Part shown: positions 13,501 to 26,484 of the stretch, piece after piece | Position numbering within the stretch: position 1 is the first letter of the stretch | Layout: each line of letters begins with the position of its first letter | DNA from: Zygnema cylindricum | Lineage: Eukaryota > Streptophyta > Zygnematophyceae > Zygnematales > Zygnemataceae | Length of the DNA stretch: 64,000 nt | Reading direction: 5' to 3' | Assembly: GCA_037447655.1 (NCBI GenBank) | Contig: JBBHKE010001556.1 | Coordinates: 248,001-312,000, forward strand | Notes under the pieces: model-generated | Database searches by the model: none | What the model saw: the letters and a program-made list of their open reading frames with translations, nothing else | What the model was told of the DNA's origin: nothing | Program-made: the position numbers and the translations under genes

Positions 13501-16500
13501 AATGTGAAAAGTTGTTTGCTGCATAATGTTCAGGAGGCTGAAAGATGGCTCATTAACTCCAAGCCGTTTTTGTCCTTTGTAGGCACTTTTAGGGATAGCC
13601 TGCAACGTCAATTCAATTGTGAATTCAATTTACTCATCAGGGCTTTTTTGTGCTGATTGGTGCAGTGTCTGGACTTATGGCTCCAGCGAGAAGTTCTTCC
13701 AGTGGAAATTCTCAGGCCTCTTATTGCTGAGCTAGAAGATCTTATGAAGCATGATGAAGCTAGTAGGGAACCACACACTGGGGGAGGTTCGCGTAGACCT
13801 TTACGCAGTGAACGAGGATTGGATGACCCACTTCGTGAAATGGGCGACTTACTGCTGGATGAGTATGGAAGGTGGGCTTGTCTTGCCAATTAAATTTTGA
13901 AGGTAGGGCAGTTCGTTTTTGGGAGCTTAATGTGTTGGTCTCTCTTAAGATTGTCATTGAAAATGAGTCCGCAAAGCATATGGACTCCTTATCAAACAGA
14001 GTGTACGGTTTAGACATATTTCTGCTTCCCCCTCTGTTTGTTGGAGTTGTTGATGGTTAGTTAAGTTGCCTGACGGAAATTTAATGTTTGAACTTGCTGT
14101 GTCTATTCTGTTTTTGGAGCAAATTGATTGGTTGTTGTAAAGGTAAAGATACATTTCACCTGAGGCTTAGTATGCAAAGTACCAGCCGCACCCTTATTTA
14201 GACTCTTTGCAACATAAATGCTGCTATTGGAGCTTTCGTTTCTAAGGAGCAGTTATTAGCGTCATAAGGATAGCTGTAACCAAAATCGATCATGTTTTTT
14301 TTTTTTTGTTTTCTTGTTTGTTTATGCCCAGTATGAATGCTCCAGCCCTTTCTTAGGGAATGGCAATCATACAGATTAATTATTATTTTTTGTCTGTTCT
14401 TGTGTGCATATGGGCCACAAGTTGCAGTAAACTAAGTATTTGCTGCGCTCAGCCTTGGCGTTTGAAAGTGTTTTGTTTCCTTTAGTTTCTAATTGCTTAA
14501 TGGCTATGTTTGACCACGAGCACTTGGGTGGGTCGTTTTGTTTGTCTGTTTCATTTCGTTTCTTGTGCTTTAAAAGGTAAGCTTTACTTAAGGTCAATTT
14601 TAACACATGGATGTCGTCTGGTTCGAGGGGTACAGCAATGCACGTTTATTAATAACAGGATCGCACCTAGGCCAGAGTACGGATATAATGGATGACATTG
14701 CTTTCCCTGCCCTCGACCTTCATGCGACTTATGAAAGGGTGAAGGAGGAGGCCCTGCAAAACAAATTTCCAGAACCAGTAGCACAGGTCCCAGCAGAAGA
14801 AATACAGTGGGTTCACGCACCAGTTCAAATGACAGCAAATGAAGAAGGGGAAGGAGAACGAGTGGAGCCGCCTCAGGAGCAAAACAATGCAAACTCTTTT
14901 GACTGGGCACCTCTTCCACCTATTCCCCCCCCTCCCTCTTCTCCCCCTCCATCACCACCTCCTTTGCCTGATTCACCACCACCTTCCCCGCCCCCTTTAC
15001 CACCGTCTTCTCCTTTCAAAGCGCCCACAGACAATGATAATCTGGTGCAAGGCAGTCCTGAACCTGTTCCTCTCCCTCTCCCTCCCCCTATTGTAACTGA
15101 TGGAATGCCACTCCAGTCTACAACATGGCATCCTAATGAGCCCAACTTAACAACAATGCAACACTCAGTGAATAGTCAAGGTGTTTATCCTTCTTCCTTT
15201 CCAGTGTCCAGCCAGGGCCCTGGTCATTTCCCATACACTCAAACACTGCAGTCCGGGACAAAACCTCCATTACCGGCGGGAAGTCCGTTAATGCTTCGCA
15301 CCTTACCACCTCTCCCACCCATGCCCCCGGCCCACCCAACAGCTCCAATGCCTCGAGCCCCTCTCCCTCCATTACCCCCACAACCACCTCTGTCACGTCC
15401 TCCGCCCCAGCCACAAGCACCTCCTCCTACTCGTCCACCTCCACCACCTGGGGGTCCTCCTCCGTCACAGCAGCCCTGTGCTCCTCCTCTTCCTCCTGCC
15501 CCACCTCCTCCTCCTCCACCGTCTGCTCCTCAGCAGAATTCGTTTAGAGGGGACATATCTAATCATCCACATCCGCAACCTCAACCTCAATCGCAACCTC
15601 AACTTCAACCTCAATCTGCACCATTTTCTTCCCTCGGAGGTCCCCCTGGAAGTCTCTCTCTCTCTGGGGAGGTGGAACTGAGTGGCGGACGGACCCATGT
15701 GCCTCCTTGGTTGCTTCCCTCTGGGACAGTTTCTGAACACCAGCCACATCATTCTGGGTTTCCAAGTGCTCCTCAACAGCCAGATTGGTCGTGGTCGATG
15801 TACTCCGAGAGAGGAAGAGTGGCGCAGATGCAGCAAGGAGAGCCAAGTAGGCATCCGCTTATTTATCCCTTTGCTGTTGCTTTTTGGGTCCGTGGTGACA
15901 TGTTATTTTTAATTCTGCGAATTCAATTCTTATGGTTGCTTTGAAGTTCTAACTGCTGGATTTTTCACCAGCCAATGTGTTGCTATTTTTTATAAGTGTT
16001 TTATATAGAGCAATGTTGAACTTGTTTTAGTGTTTCTGATTGTATAGCTGGTACACAACTCCTTGTACTCAGCTTGAATACCTTGGAGTGCTAGTCTGTT
16101 AGGTCTTGAGCACGTTGTTTGTTTTTTTTTCCTGCTTATTTGATTGCAAAAGTACATTTAGGTTTTAAAGTTAATGTTATTCGGTTCTCATAGATTTCAA
16201 CTGCTTGAGATAAAAAGCATTGGATGAAATTTGTATAAAAGGTTAATCAAGTGTTTGTTTTTGCTATGTCATACATCTCTATTATTTAAACAATATGTGA
16301 TTTTTTCAAAAAGCAAATATCCGAAAATTTGAAAAGCACGTGATCCTTGCGAAGTGACGACGCAAAAAAGAAGTGAAAGAAGTTCAGTTTAATATTCTAC
16401 AATTGAATATTTTGGCCTTGACCACATGCCTGTACCGAATATTGTGCCGGCTATTCTACCGGATTCTCAATATGATCACCTACTTTTCTTCTTTGTCATT

Positions 16501-18435
16501 GCAGGAACCTTGCCCGGGCCTGCCGCGCAACAAGCGTCTGGAGTGCCCCCCTCTCATTCTGGAGGCAGGCAGACAGCTTCGTACCCTCCCTCTGCTCCTC
16601 ACCCTCCATATGGACCGAATATTGGCCAGGCTTCAATGCAACAGTCTATGTCATCCACAATGCCTTTTATGCACTATGGGCCAGGGACTGCTCCTACTCC
16701 CTTGATGATGCCATACCCGGCTACAGGCGGTATGCCACCACATACATCAGGCGGCATGCATAACATCGGTTCTATGACAGGTTAGTTACTTTATTTCGTT
16801 TCTTTGCGATCGCTGTGTAAAGGAATGTTAAGTGGCAACGACTGAGGTGTTTGACTGTATCGTTTTTTTTAAATCTTTCTTCCACCAAGGCTGTGTTTTG
16901 ACTTATACCAGTCAAAAAGGAAGAGTTGTGATGGCACCGTTTCAATGCGTTTTGGGCACATGGGCGTTTTAGCTGTCAAAATGGACAAGCAGCTGGCCCA
17001 AATTACTCCCAACGACTTTCTTCTGTATTTTTTAATATAATCAACAGGTGTTTACACCGTCTGTCTCTTCTTACAAATGCCAATGTGTGATTAATTGTTG
17101 GCATCTTATGTTTGTCAAAACAACCTGAGGAGCTGGCAGGGTTGGTCCCTACATTTGCTGCGTGTATGGTGTTGGCGCCATTCTTGACCATTCTCGACGG
17201 CAACAATCCATATGACTCCTAATCAATATGATATCAATATTATGGTCGAATGCTCTTCATTCAGCAATACTGTTAACTTGAAGATTGTGATTCTGTTGGA
17301 CTTTTATCTCTTGTCTGCTGTCGTGTGCACTGTGAATCGTTATTAGCATTAATAACACTAAGCTGGTCCCGGTTTTTCCTGCGCACTGCTCACAAATAGC
17401 AATATCAATGCTAATTGTTGTTTTCTTTAGACATGTTTTTTTAGCGGTTCAGAATTGTCCATGTCATCCACACTGGAAATAATTTTTTTAGCACTAAAAC
17501 AGTCCTCATACTGATTATTTTTTGGCGCTAACGGCGATTCACGGCGTAGTATGCTTTAGCTGTGAGTCAATAACATGCTCAGCACTGTAACCGCATTATG
17601 TACATTGAACTGAAATGCGAATTGTACGTTCTCAGTACAATCCACTGACTTAAGTCTGAACAGTTTTTACTTCTTACTGCTGACGTTCTAGAAAGCCTGC
17701 GCTAATGTGGCATCTCCATATGTCATTTAACCAAACTGAAGTACGTACTTGGTACTGTACATAGAAGTATGTACATGTGAAACTGAGTTCATACAGCATG
17801 TACTCTATGGTTTTGTAACTGTAACTGTTATCTGTGTAACTGTGCGACTGCAACTGTTGCAGATGTGTCTTTTTTGTTGGCCTTCCAACCACCAATGTCT
17901 TTTTATCTGTTAGAAGTGGACAATTCTTTGTTCCTTGTTCACTCTATTGTTCCTTCGTATGTGCCTCGGGTATCTGCTTCTTGCTTGCCCTGAGCTGACA
18001 AATTATGAACTGTTTTTTTAACCTCTCCTGTGTTATTCAATTTTCTCCACAATAATCTGTACTATTTTGTCTCCATCATTCCTTCTCCCTTCCTCTTCTC
18101 CCTCCCTTTCCTCCTCCCTTCTTCTCCTTCTTCCTGTCTATCCTTCTGAATGTGCATAGCAGGAGTTTCCAGTGTTGACTCCGCCTCAACCACACCTGTC
18201 TTCCTCCTTTTTTTCTGCCAAATATGGGGCCTCTGTTTCTACCTTTTTTGTTTTTTCCCTTCTTTTGTTGTTTTTGTTTTGTCGTCTGATTTTTTTTTAA
18301 TTTGTATCGTGTTTACGGTGTTTATTCATGTATTTTCCAGGAGGGGTAGGGGCTCCTCAACAACAGCAACAGCGTCTTGGAGTGCCCGGAGGGAGATTAC
18401 CAAATCACCAGTCCTGGGGTGTTAGTCCCCCATGA
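7513..18435 (+). CDS. HUA2-like: HUA2-like (ENHANCER OF AG-4) PWWP/CID protein
   Basis: This is a plant PWWP plus RNA-polymerase-II CTD-interaction protein of the HUA2/HULK family, nuclear factors affecting transcription and pre-mRNA processing of flowering regulators in Arabidopsis. Exons by splice sites and phase: 7513-7691, 7800-8025, 8155-11150, 11450-12110, 12330-12441, 13349-13464, 13666-13871, 14636-15846, 16505-16780, 18341-18435. They sum to 6078 nt, a closed frame of 2025 aa. The PWWP domain is near residues 14-80 (LGDLVLAKVKGYPPWPAQV, then VVFFGPGMQI across intron 1). A Lys/Arg-rich probable nuclear signal is near 433-460 and a [17 protein letters not shown]-hook-like patch near 774-790. 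A CID-like helical domain covers about 1310-1470 (RTRESIGKLTRFAMD, GDLFFLLDSISQ, CLDLWLQREVLP). A long polyproline region (about 1580-1760) and a Gln patch near the end follow. The order matches HUA2, but the protein is far longer than the 1392-aa Arabidopsis protein, mainly from one 3-kb disordered exon. Start: first ATG in frame before PWWP. Family call is firm; orthology is inferred. Confidence 0.92.
17328..17546. mobile_element. MITE, CACCGYGAATCG family, in HUA2-like intron 9
   Basis: The left end is CACTGTGAATCGTTATTAGC and the right end is GCGCTAACGGCGATTCACGGCG followed by TA. The ends are imperfect inverted repeats of the same family as the elements at 42081 and 55423. The interior (about 220 bp) has no coding capacity. 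The left TA is mutated. Confidence 0.7.
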
Positions 18436-21400
18436 TTTGTCAATGGAAATTGGTAATATTTGTTACTCCGTTGTTGATAAGGCAGTATCTATAGCATGAA
18501 GAACCTCAAAACTGAGATTCCAGTTTGGTTCGGAACCCGAGCCTGCCATTACCATTGGAAACTGCTTGAGATCGAGAAATAAGCTGTCGGCCTAAAATCC
18601 TCCCAATGGTTAAACCTGTGTTTAAACTGCCTAATCACGAGAGACTGGACTACGGAACTGTCGCCCTCCATTTTAATCCTCCAATTAATCCCTCTTTTTT
18701 TATCCTCCGTTTTAATGAAGACCCGGTGCTCTGATAAGAAGTTGGTGTGCATACTTGCGTGGCTTCTGGGAGCAATTTGACTTTTGACTCCTCGCAGGAG
18801 GTAAGAGTGGTGCAACAGGGGTCCACGTTTAAGGATGTTATCTCTATCTCCGGGTGTTGGGAGGGCTTTGCATGAAAGATGGAGACGTGGGTTGCCTGGG
18901 CAAAGTTTTTGGCTCGGGATCTTGAGAACAGCTTCGGCCTAGGAAAGGTACGGGAGAGAGAGAGAGAGAGTGGTTGAGATCACTCCATTGAGTGATTAAT
19001 GTACATAAGACGAAGCGGGATGTTGTTATCATTGTGTTTATCTTCTTGCCTTTCTAGACTTGCTCTAGCCTATGGAGATGAGCCCGTAAGAGGGTTCATC
19101 TTCCCTTAAACTGTTTTGGCAAAATGGGCAGTTGTCCCATTGAACTTTTGAATAGATCAATATGAGGATTTTTTTTTCTCTTAAAATGGGAATAATGTTC
19201 CACTCTGAGGTCTCCTTTGGGTCTTCTTCACCGGTATTGCCGGTTGTGGATGTTTGTAGGACTCGTGGACCTCGGTGATCTCCCCTTTGCTTAAAGAAAA
19301 GAAATAACATGTTTGCAAAAAACATGCCGGGCTGCTTTTATTTGCCCCTGTCCATTCTATTTTTAGTGTGGGCTCTCTTCTCTAAGCTTCGCTGTCATGT
19401 GAGTGTTAGAGTGAGTGTAACTGTGGGAAGCAATGAATATACACGTTTTTAAAGCTTACAAAACTATGTCGATGCATTTTAACACCGTTTTTTGTTATTC
19501 AAGTTTTAAATCACATTTTATTTTACATATTTAAGTTATGCTTACAACGAATATTACTAATCATTTGCATGGCTACACCGCCCATCGCTATAAGAGCTTC
19601 AGATTTTTGGGGCAGTTAAAAAGGTGTCGAATTTTGTGATCAGACAGTCAGATTTTCTCCTTTCTGAGACGAGTAATTGAAAGGGAATTGTCTGACCTTT
19701 CGATCGTAATATCACGGTTGAAAATCGGAAAATTATTAGATGAGAAAAAGTTATACTTTTGTACCCCTGGAAAAATGTCTCTAATAGCGATGGACGCTGT
19801 AGTTTCACAATGGGCCACGGCATGTTTCTTTGCCCAGTATCCGTTTTTTTCCTATTCTTAAACCGTTGAACATAGCCGCATGAAGCATTTCGTCTTTTCT
19901 TAATTTTGGTGTTGTTTATATCGATCTGTTCAACGAGGATCAAATATGTTTGAGGAACACTTTCAAAGGGATGTAGTATGGATTGTACGGCAATCAATGT
20001 GTGAAAAACAACTAATGACTATGGTTTTGTGATGATGTAAAGTCAACTTTTTTGTACTGTTTGTCATTGTTGGTCAGTGCATCTTGCATGTTGGTAGTAG
20101 TGATAGTTGTTAATTGTATAGCCGATTTCATCGGTCGACTTTATTGACGGTTATGTTTAATTTAACATTTATAGGCAAAAATTGCACCACTTTCTGTAGG
20201 TTATTGATTTGTTCATAACAGTCGAGTAACGTGTCATGCAAGTATTTGGGGCTAATCGAAGAGATAAAAATAGCATAGTGTAAAGTCCATCCTAGCATTG
20301 GAAATACTGTTTTTGGTAGTGACCACTCTTGAGCTCCATTTTTGTCATTATGTGCCAGTACATTCGCACAGTTTTTGTCATGATGACTTTTTATAACTTA
20401 CAGATTCACATTACGTTGAACTCCGCTGGTCTTTAATTCATTGACCACCAGTTTGGAAGGACCAGAGGATTGTCGGTTTTTATTACGGGTAGTTTAACTT
20501 GCACTATTTTTAATGTTTAGGGTTTTGAATGTATTTGTAGAGTGTTTGGCTGTAAGATTTTTTAGTTTGTTCAAAGGTTACTGGTGATGATGATATTAAA
20601 GGTTCATGTTGACCACTTTGTTAGAAGACTTAAACGTCAAATTTTCTACCACCGTGTGTAAAACGGGGGAAGAAACATTTTTTCTTTTTCTTGGGACAAA
20701 AGTGCACTTCTTTCTTTAAGGACTATTGTATAGATTTGAATAATGGAAGCTGGTCAGGCTTCACACCTAGATCTTGCAATTGTCTTTTTTTTTGAGGTTG
20801 TGTAATGCGCTGTTTGGATGTGTGTCAATCGAGGGGATCTCCTAGCAACAAAGAATGGTGGTTTCACCCTACTTTTGAAAAATGGAATATGTATCATGGA
20901 GTTGTAGAATTGGCGGTAAAATCAGAGCTCTTTTTTTTCTTTCCTGAGATGTGACTGGATACATTAAGAGCTTTTATCAATAGTAATGTTCATCAACGAA
21001 AAAGACACGAACAGGAGCTCTTGTGGGTGTGCTTGTCGAGGTACTTGAATTTGGTACTACGAAGTGGCTTAACTCGTTCTTGAGACACTTGTGGTATGTA
21101 AAGGTATGCCTTCAACTGTTTTTAGGTAAGGAACAGTTGCAATGACGCCTCAAATCTATTTAGATAATCAGAAGTTTCTGGTCGTCTTGTAATATAAACT
21201 GCATTTAGTGTATCACTTACGCGGTTTTTAAATTCCCCTAAGAAATGCTGTAGCAACAATTTTGGTGACGATGATAATTTAGTTATTGAGAGACGTTGGG
21301 CATGAGATTGATTCTTGTAAATTCTTTGTGCAGGTTGTAGCGCATTTTTGGGATTATTTTGCAGCATAAAGAGAAGCTGTCATGTAGTCATCGGCAGGTG

Positions 21401-21626
21401 AGGAGTCATTTAAGCATGTTTACTTCCTGTTACATGAAGTATTATGTCATATTGTGATAAGAAGAAGTCTAGTATATTCACTTATGTTATGTTAGGTCTT
21501 GTCACGATCATCTGTTTTGACCCTGTTTTCTTAACACCAGGGTGGTAGTTTCTTGTGAACATAAAACTGTCTTACGGCTTACTATTAGTGTGTCATGGGT
21601 TATAAATTGTTTTCTAATGGCTGACT

Positions 21627-21660
21627 TTATTAAAAAGCGCGATGGTTATAAATCATCTTG
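21627..21660 (-). mobile_element. Solo 3' tail of a non-LTR-like element
   Basis: On the minus strand the sequence reads ACCATCGCGCTTTTTAATAAAGTC. The same word ends the reverse transcriptase relic near 23372 and recurs at 22690, 42600 and 54775. It contains AATAAA, a typical polyadenylation signal, so I infer a 5'-truncated copy. Confidence 0.5.
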
Positions 21661-22640
21661 GTTGTGTACTAATGCATGACAGTGCATCAACCAGGAAACG
21701 TATTTTTCAATAGATGATGAATGCAATTTGTTTTTCAATAGCTTATGAATGGTTTTTTTGCTTATCATGTGCACAAAGAATTCACTTTTTATAAGAACTT
21801 GATACAATTCTCTCCTCGTTGACAAAATAATCTGCGGTTATGATGACTATTTGGTTATTTATCGTCAACGGACATCACGGAGCAATCGACGATTACTATT
21901 CGCAGGCTAAGGATTTACGAGCACTCCGTTGTTGTATTGGATTCTACTCAATTGTTAATACTACCGCGGTTTACCGTTGCGGTTTGTTATAAAAGCTTTC
22001 TCTATATTCAACGGCTATTGCAAATGTCTGGTCATAAATTCCGAGAGCACATAAAAGTTTCTCAATCATTATTCAAGTGATTTTCCATTTGGAATCAAGT
22101 AAAGCATAAAAAACAATTATTGCTGAGAAGTAAATAATAAATAATCATTTCGAGTTTGCGTTATGAAAATGTGCACAGGATGTGTGTCGACGTGATTACG
22201 GTGACAAAATGATTTAAGGTGATAATCAGATAATGTATTCTTACAAAAATATCTCCAGATACTCCTAAGTTTTCGTCTGGATGTGCAGTACAAAAACTTG
22301 TCTGTTTGACTCTAAAACGTTTGTTTAACTGGCGTCTGTAGTGTGAAAGATATGCATATTGAATTAAAAAAAAACTCTAAAAAAATTGAATGAAAGGTTG
22401 GTTATAATTGTCAATTGACTTCCACAAAATGCATAGTGGGACAGGTAGCACGTTACGAAAGGGTCAGGCTCGGTGACGTGACTGAGGGTAAAAGGTATGA
22501 CTATCAAGCTGAGATACCGTGAACGGGTGATATTTTTTCGATAGCCTTTGATAAGCTTGTTAGGTGTGTTTGTTCGAGTGCACACCGCTTTATATGAGGA
22601 TTTCCGTTTGTTGTTCGAGAGACGGGGACTGAGGAGCCTT

Positions 22641-22713
22641 TTACTTTTTGTACTCACACTCTTTCAAAGTCGATGGACTCAAATGGCTTACCATCGCGCT
22701 TTTTAATAAAGAC
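22641..22713 (+). mobile_element. Solo 3' tail of a non-LTR-like element
   Basis: The sequence runs TACTTTTTGTACTCAC ... GATGGACTCAAATGG ... ACCATCGCGCTTTTTAATAAAG. This longest form of the tail matches, on the opposite strand, 42590-42645 (GTACTCATGGACTCAGATGG). The shared block plus the AATAAA ending define the family. Confidence 0.55.
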
Positions 22714-23371
22714 TGGGACATGTTTTCATAGCCAATGTCTATGTTTTTCTGTAGTGTCTAAGGCTTCTATTTCTTTACAATTTGCTACGGGTGAACTGTC
22801 AACGGGTTCCCTGTGAATAGAGTTTCGGGTTCAGGGATTTGCGGGTTTGTCGAGGGTAGCCATGACTTATCGGCTTTTAAGGTGTTTTGTCTTGTTTATG
22901 TTTTTATTTTTCGTTTCTTTGAGTGTTTGTTTTACTATGTGTTCAGTCATCGTTTGTCCTGTGTCCTGTGTCCTGTCTAACAATGCAGACTTACTATTGT
23001 TTTTGTTGTTGAGGTTCAGAAGGCGTTGTTCCCCTTCAATTGGATAAACTGAATATGGGATGGTAAGGCAACAAAGACCATAGTTGTTGTAATTTTCGCT
23101 CCAAAATCTTATGTACAACCAATTTGAAAACAAATTCGCCCTTGAATCATTCCCAAGAGTGATCGTAGCCATACTTCGGATCCAAGTCTTCTTTTTCCGT
23201 TTTACCTTAGTGAAACCATTGTTGCCTAATGATGTGTTTCCATTGAAAGAAGAACTCTTACTCTCAATAACGTATGTAAATGACAGCGACCCTGAAGAAA
23301 AAGTGTCCTTCCATTAAAATCCTCATTGCTGCCTCTTTTTGTTCCCATTAGCTAAAAAAAAAAGGGGGGGG

Positions 23372-26300
23372 GGCGACTTTATTAAAAAGTGCGATGGTAA
23401 TCTATGGGAGCAAAAAGAAGGAGCATTGCTAAAACTGAAAAACCAAAAGACGGGGAAATAAACAAAAAGGAAAATCAAGGCAAAAACAATGAAAAAACGA
23501 AAGGATGGTAGGAAAATCGGAAACACCCAAAAAAAACAATCAAAACCCAACAAACAAAACATCAAAGAAAAATTACAACATGTATCAAAAAAAAAACCCC
23601 AACATAACTAAAAATCTACGGAAAGCAACCACGTAAGTCCCCCAATCCCGGAGGAGCAAGAGGAGGGAGTTCCGGAACACGTCGTCGATCCAAAACTGCT
23701 AAGATAGAAGCCTACACTCGCTGTAGAGACACGAAAAAAACGTTGCCGATAAAAAGAAGTAAGTACTGAAATAGGACGGCTCCCAGGTCCTCGCCCCTCG
23801 AACAAACACCGACCACAAGCACGGAAAAAATCGTCTAAAGCCACACCCAAACAACCAAATATCTCGACTGCCATCGGAATGAAGCCATCCATAGCATCTC
23901 GGCGGGCATAATCACGCTCCTCCCTCTTAGCAACATCACGACGCCCACCCCCACATGCCGAGCCGCTTGGGTGACGACTGTATTTGAGGTAGGGTTCGCC
24001 AAAACAACATCACCAAATGTATGACGCGCACCATCGATTAATACAAGGTCAATCCGACGCGAAGGAATATTGTGAGAGACCTTCCGGCGAACAGAAAATC
24101 CCCCCTCATAAGCCACAATAGCGATGGTGTCTCGAACCGTGTCGTGCGCCTGAATCAACTCGCCCCCATGGGAGCAGCGAAGCAAATGGACTTCTTCAAG
24201 CTCGAGAACGTGGCCACATGAGCAAACAAGAGAGCCAAGCAAAGGTGGGTCAGGGAGGCCAAGCCGGAACATGAGGGCCGTGGTGAACTGAGCCAAGGTG
24301 AAACGAAAGGTGGATAAGATAGGGACAGCTAATAGCCAAACTCCAAAGCCAGGTCCGCCACAAGAGAGAAAGCGTGCACACAAAGAATCGGAAGGAAGCG
24401 CCTCGAGAAGCTCGGATTTAATAGCGGCGACAACCCGATCAGAAAATTGATTCCTGAACACGCGCAACTGATGTCGAAACAAGAGTGGAAAAAATTGGCG
24501 TGCCCTCAATAGCAGACGGAGTAAGAGAACTTGATGCATCCAAAAAGGACCGTTGGAAGGCGAGCTCACCATCCGAAAAATAGGGAACAACGACCGCAAT
24601 AATTGGAGTGCCCCCGGCAAGAAAACGAGATACAATAGTAGAAGCAACAAGGCACCAACTTCCCAAATAGGCGACTGGAGCAACATACGCCGTCAAGAGT
24701 AAACCCAATCCGCCAGGGGAGACAAGAAGAGAGGCCAAAATGGAGTAAGAGAACTTGATGCATCCAAAAGGACCTGAGGACTTGAGGCCTAAATGCGGGT
24801 TGCAGGCACAAACTCGAGATCAAAAGCCCCACGGCCCAACAAAGTGTGAAAGACATCCATAAGGCGATCATCAAATGCAGAAAGCAAGGACACAAAAGTT
24901 GGGGTGGGAGGGGAAGTGCGAGTAAGGTATGAGGGACGGTGGGGGAAACACCGTGTCAAGAGAGCAAAAGCCACTTGGGGATCAGAAAGGTGAGGAAAGT
25001 CATCCACGTGGGATAAATGTGTCTGAAGAGCAAAATCAAGGAATGTCGTGATGTATGGGTCCGAACCGATTGGACAACCCAACACACGAATGCCTTTTGA
25101 TGGAGGAGGGGTGTGAAAACTAAGAGGGGGAGTGAAAGGGGGAGGAATAAAACGAGGGGACCAAATGACAAACTTAGGGGGTTGGACCGAAGGATTGAGT
25201 TCGGCCAAACGATCCTTGAAAAATTTATAGGCCAGTATAACTTGGTCTGAAGGACCAATAATGTGTGCGTCGTCCGCAACTAAAGGGAAGAGTTAAGAAG
25301 GGTAAGTAGCAGCGGAAGCTCGAAGGGTGTTTTAATGGGCTAGGGCAAACAAAAGGCCCCCAAGAGGATCACCCTGACGAGTGCCAGTCGCGAAGGAAAC
25401 AGGGACCAAATCATCATCAAAAAGAGAAAGAAAGGCTACTGCTCAAAGAATAAAAGGCCATCACGAAAGGAAATATCTGGAAAATCGAAGAAGGTGCAGC
25501 CATAGGCTCTGAAAAAATGGCATTCCGATTCACTGTATTGAAAGCAATAGAAACATCCACCTGGAGGACTAACCAATCTGGATGGGCAGATGAGAAATAA
25601 TCATGGAAAGCGAGCTAGAGCTGGATGCAGATGGCCACCGGTCAATATAATACCTTGCCCACTACAATAGGAGTGATTCCCCTATTGGGTTTGGTGACGA
25701 CGACGAGGCGAGAGGCCGTGAGGGGATCACAAATACGAGAAAGGACAGTGCTAACCTGAATAAGGGAACAAACTCGAAAAAACATCTCAAAACCCCGAGC
25801 ACCAGATTTTGGAGGCAAAACGTCGCAAAATAACTCATAAACAGTGCCTGAAGGACCCCCTGCTGAAAGATGTGCAGAAGTCGTAAAGGCTTTAATGAAA
25901 GAGTCTCGATCAAAGAGAAAACACTCAGTCGGCTCGAAGGTGTGAATAGAGGGGGATTGAGGGGTACGAGCTCGTGGATGAAAAGCCTGAAGAATCACGA
26001 CAGTCGCAGCAAATGAAAGAGTCTTGATCCAAGAGAAAACACTCTGTCGGCTCGAAGGTGTGAAGAGAGGGGGATTGAGGGGTAGGAGCTCGTTGATGAA
26101 GAGCCTGAAGAATCTCGACAGTCGCAGCAGACTGAGGAGCAGGATTGAACAGATGGAAGGCCCAACCGCTCGAGAGAGCTCACCAACTCGACCCAAATGA
26201 ACTACACGGCGATAAGAGGATGGCACATCTGAAGTCCGAGATGTACGATTTGGTGTGAAGAAAGCTTTCGCAACTCGATCCTCGTGCTCAGCATGAAAGG

Positions 26301-26481
26301 CCCTCCAATCACCTCGAAGGAATTCTTGACATCGAGCCATAGTTTCTCGCGCCTCGCTACCACCACCACGGCCAGGTAAGACCAGTACCCAAAGAAGTAA
26401 AGGGAAACAGAGGAGGACGACCCAATAGACACTGCTGCAAAAAGTCGGGACAATACATGGTTGATTGCACAAGATTTGCAC
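23372..26481 (-). pseudogene. Decayed non-LTR retrotransposon reverse transcriptase
   Basis: An RNA-directed DNA polymerase relic is read on the minus strand in several frames. In order: a 279-codon frame (26481-25642) ending GITPIVVGKVLY; a motif LQVDVSIAFNTVNR (about 25590-25545), which is the first catalytic Asp block; GTRQGDPLGGLLFALA (about 25385-25335); and VADDAHIIGPS at 25287-25255, the xADD catalytic box. Downstream is a frame with LGCPIGSDPYI, then a 283-codon frame (24686-23835) with a Cys/His cluster (CSCGHVLELEEVHLLRC) and a nuclease-like C-terminal region. Frameshifts and stops separate these blocks, and internal direct repeats (25901/26019 and 24518/24742) show rearrangement, so it is inactive. 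The 3' end carries ACCATCGCACTTTTTAATAAAG at 23372-23393. No target-site duplication was identified. The reverse transcriptase call is firm; the exact LINE clade is not determined. Confidence 0.82.
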
Positions 26482-26484
26482 ACT

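Larger units (their letters stand above)
18436..23370. other. 4.9-kb intergenic region without a recognisable gene
   Basis: AT-rich sequence follows the HUA2-like stop codon. I find no conserved reading frame on either strand; open frames are under 135 codons and show no known motif. A short (GA)n run lies at 18954-18972. TACACCGCCCATCGCTATAA at 19574 resembles one end of the TA-flanked MITE family, without a partner. Retroelement-like 3' tails are listed separately. Confidence 0.6.
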
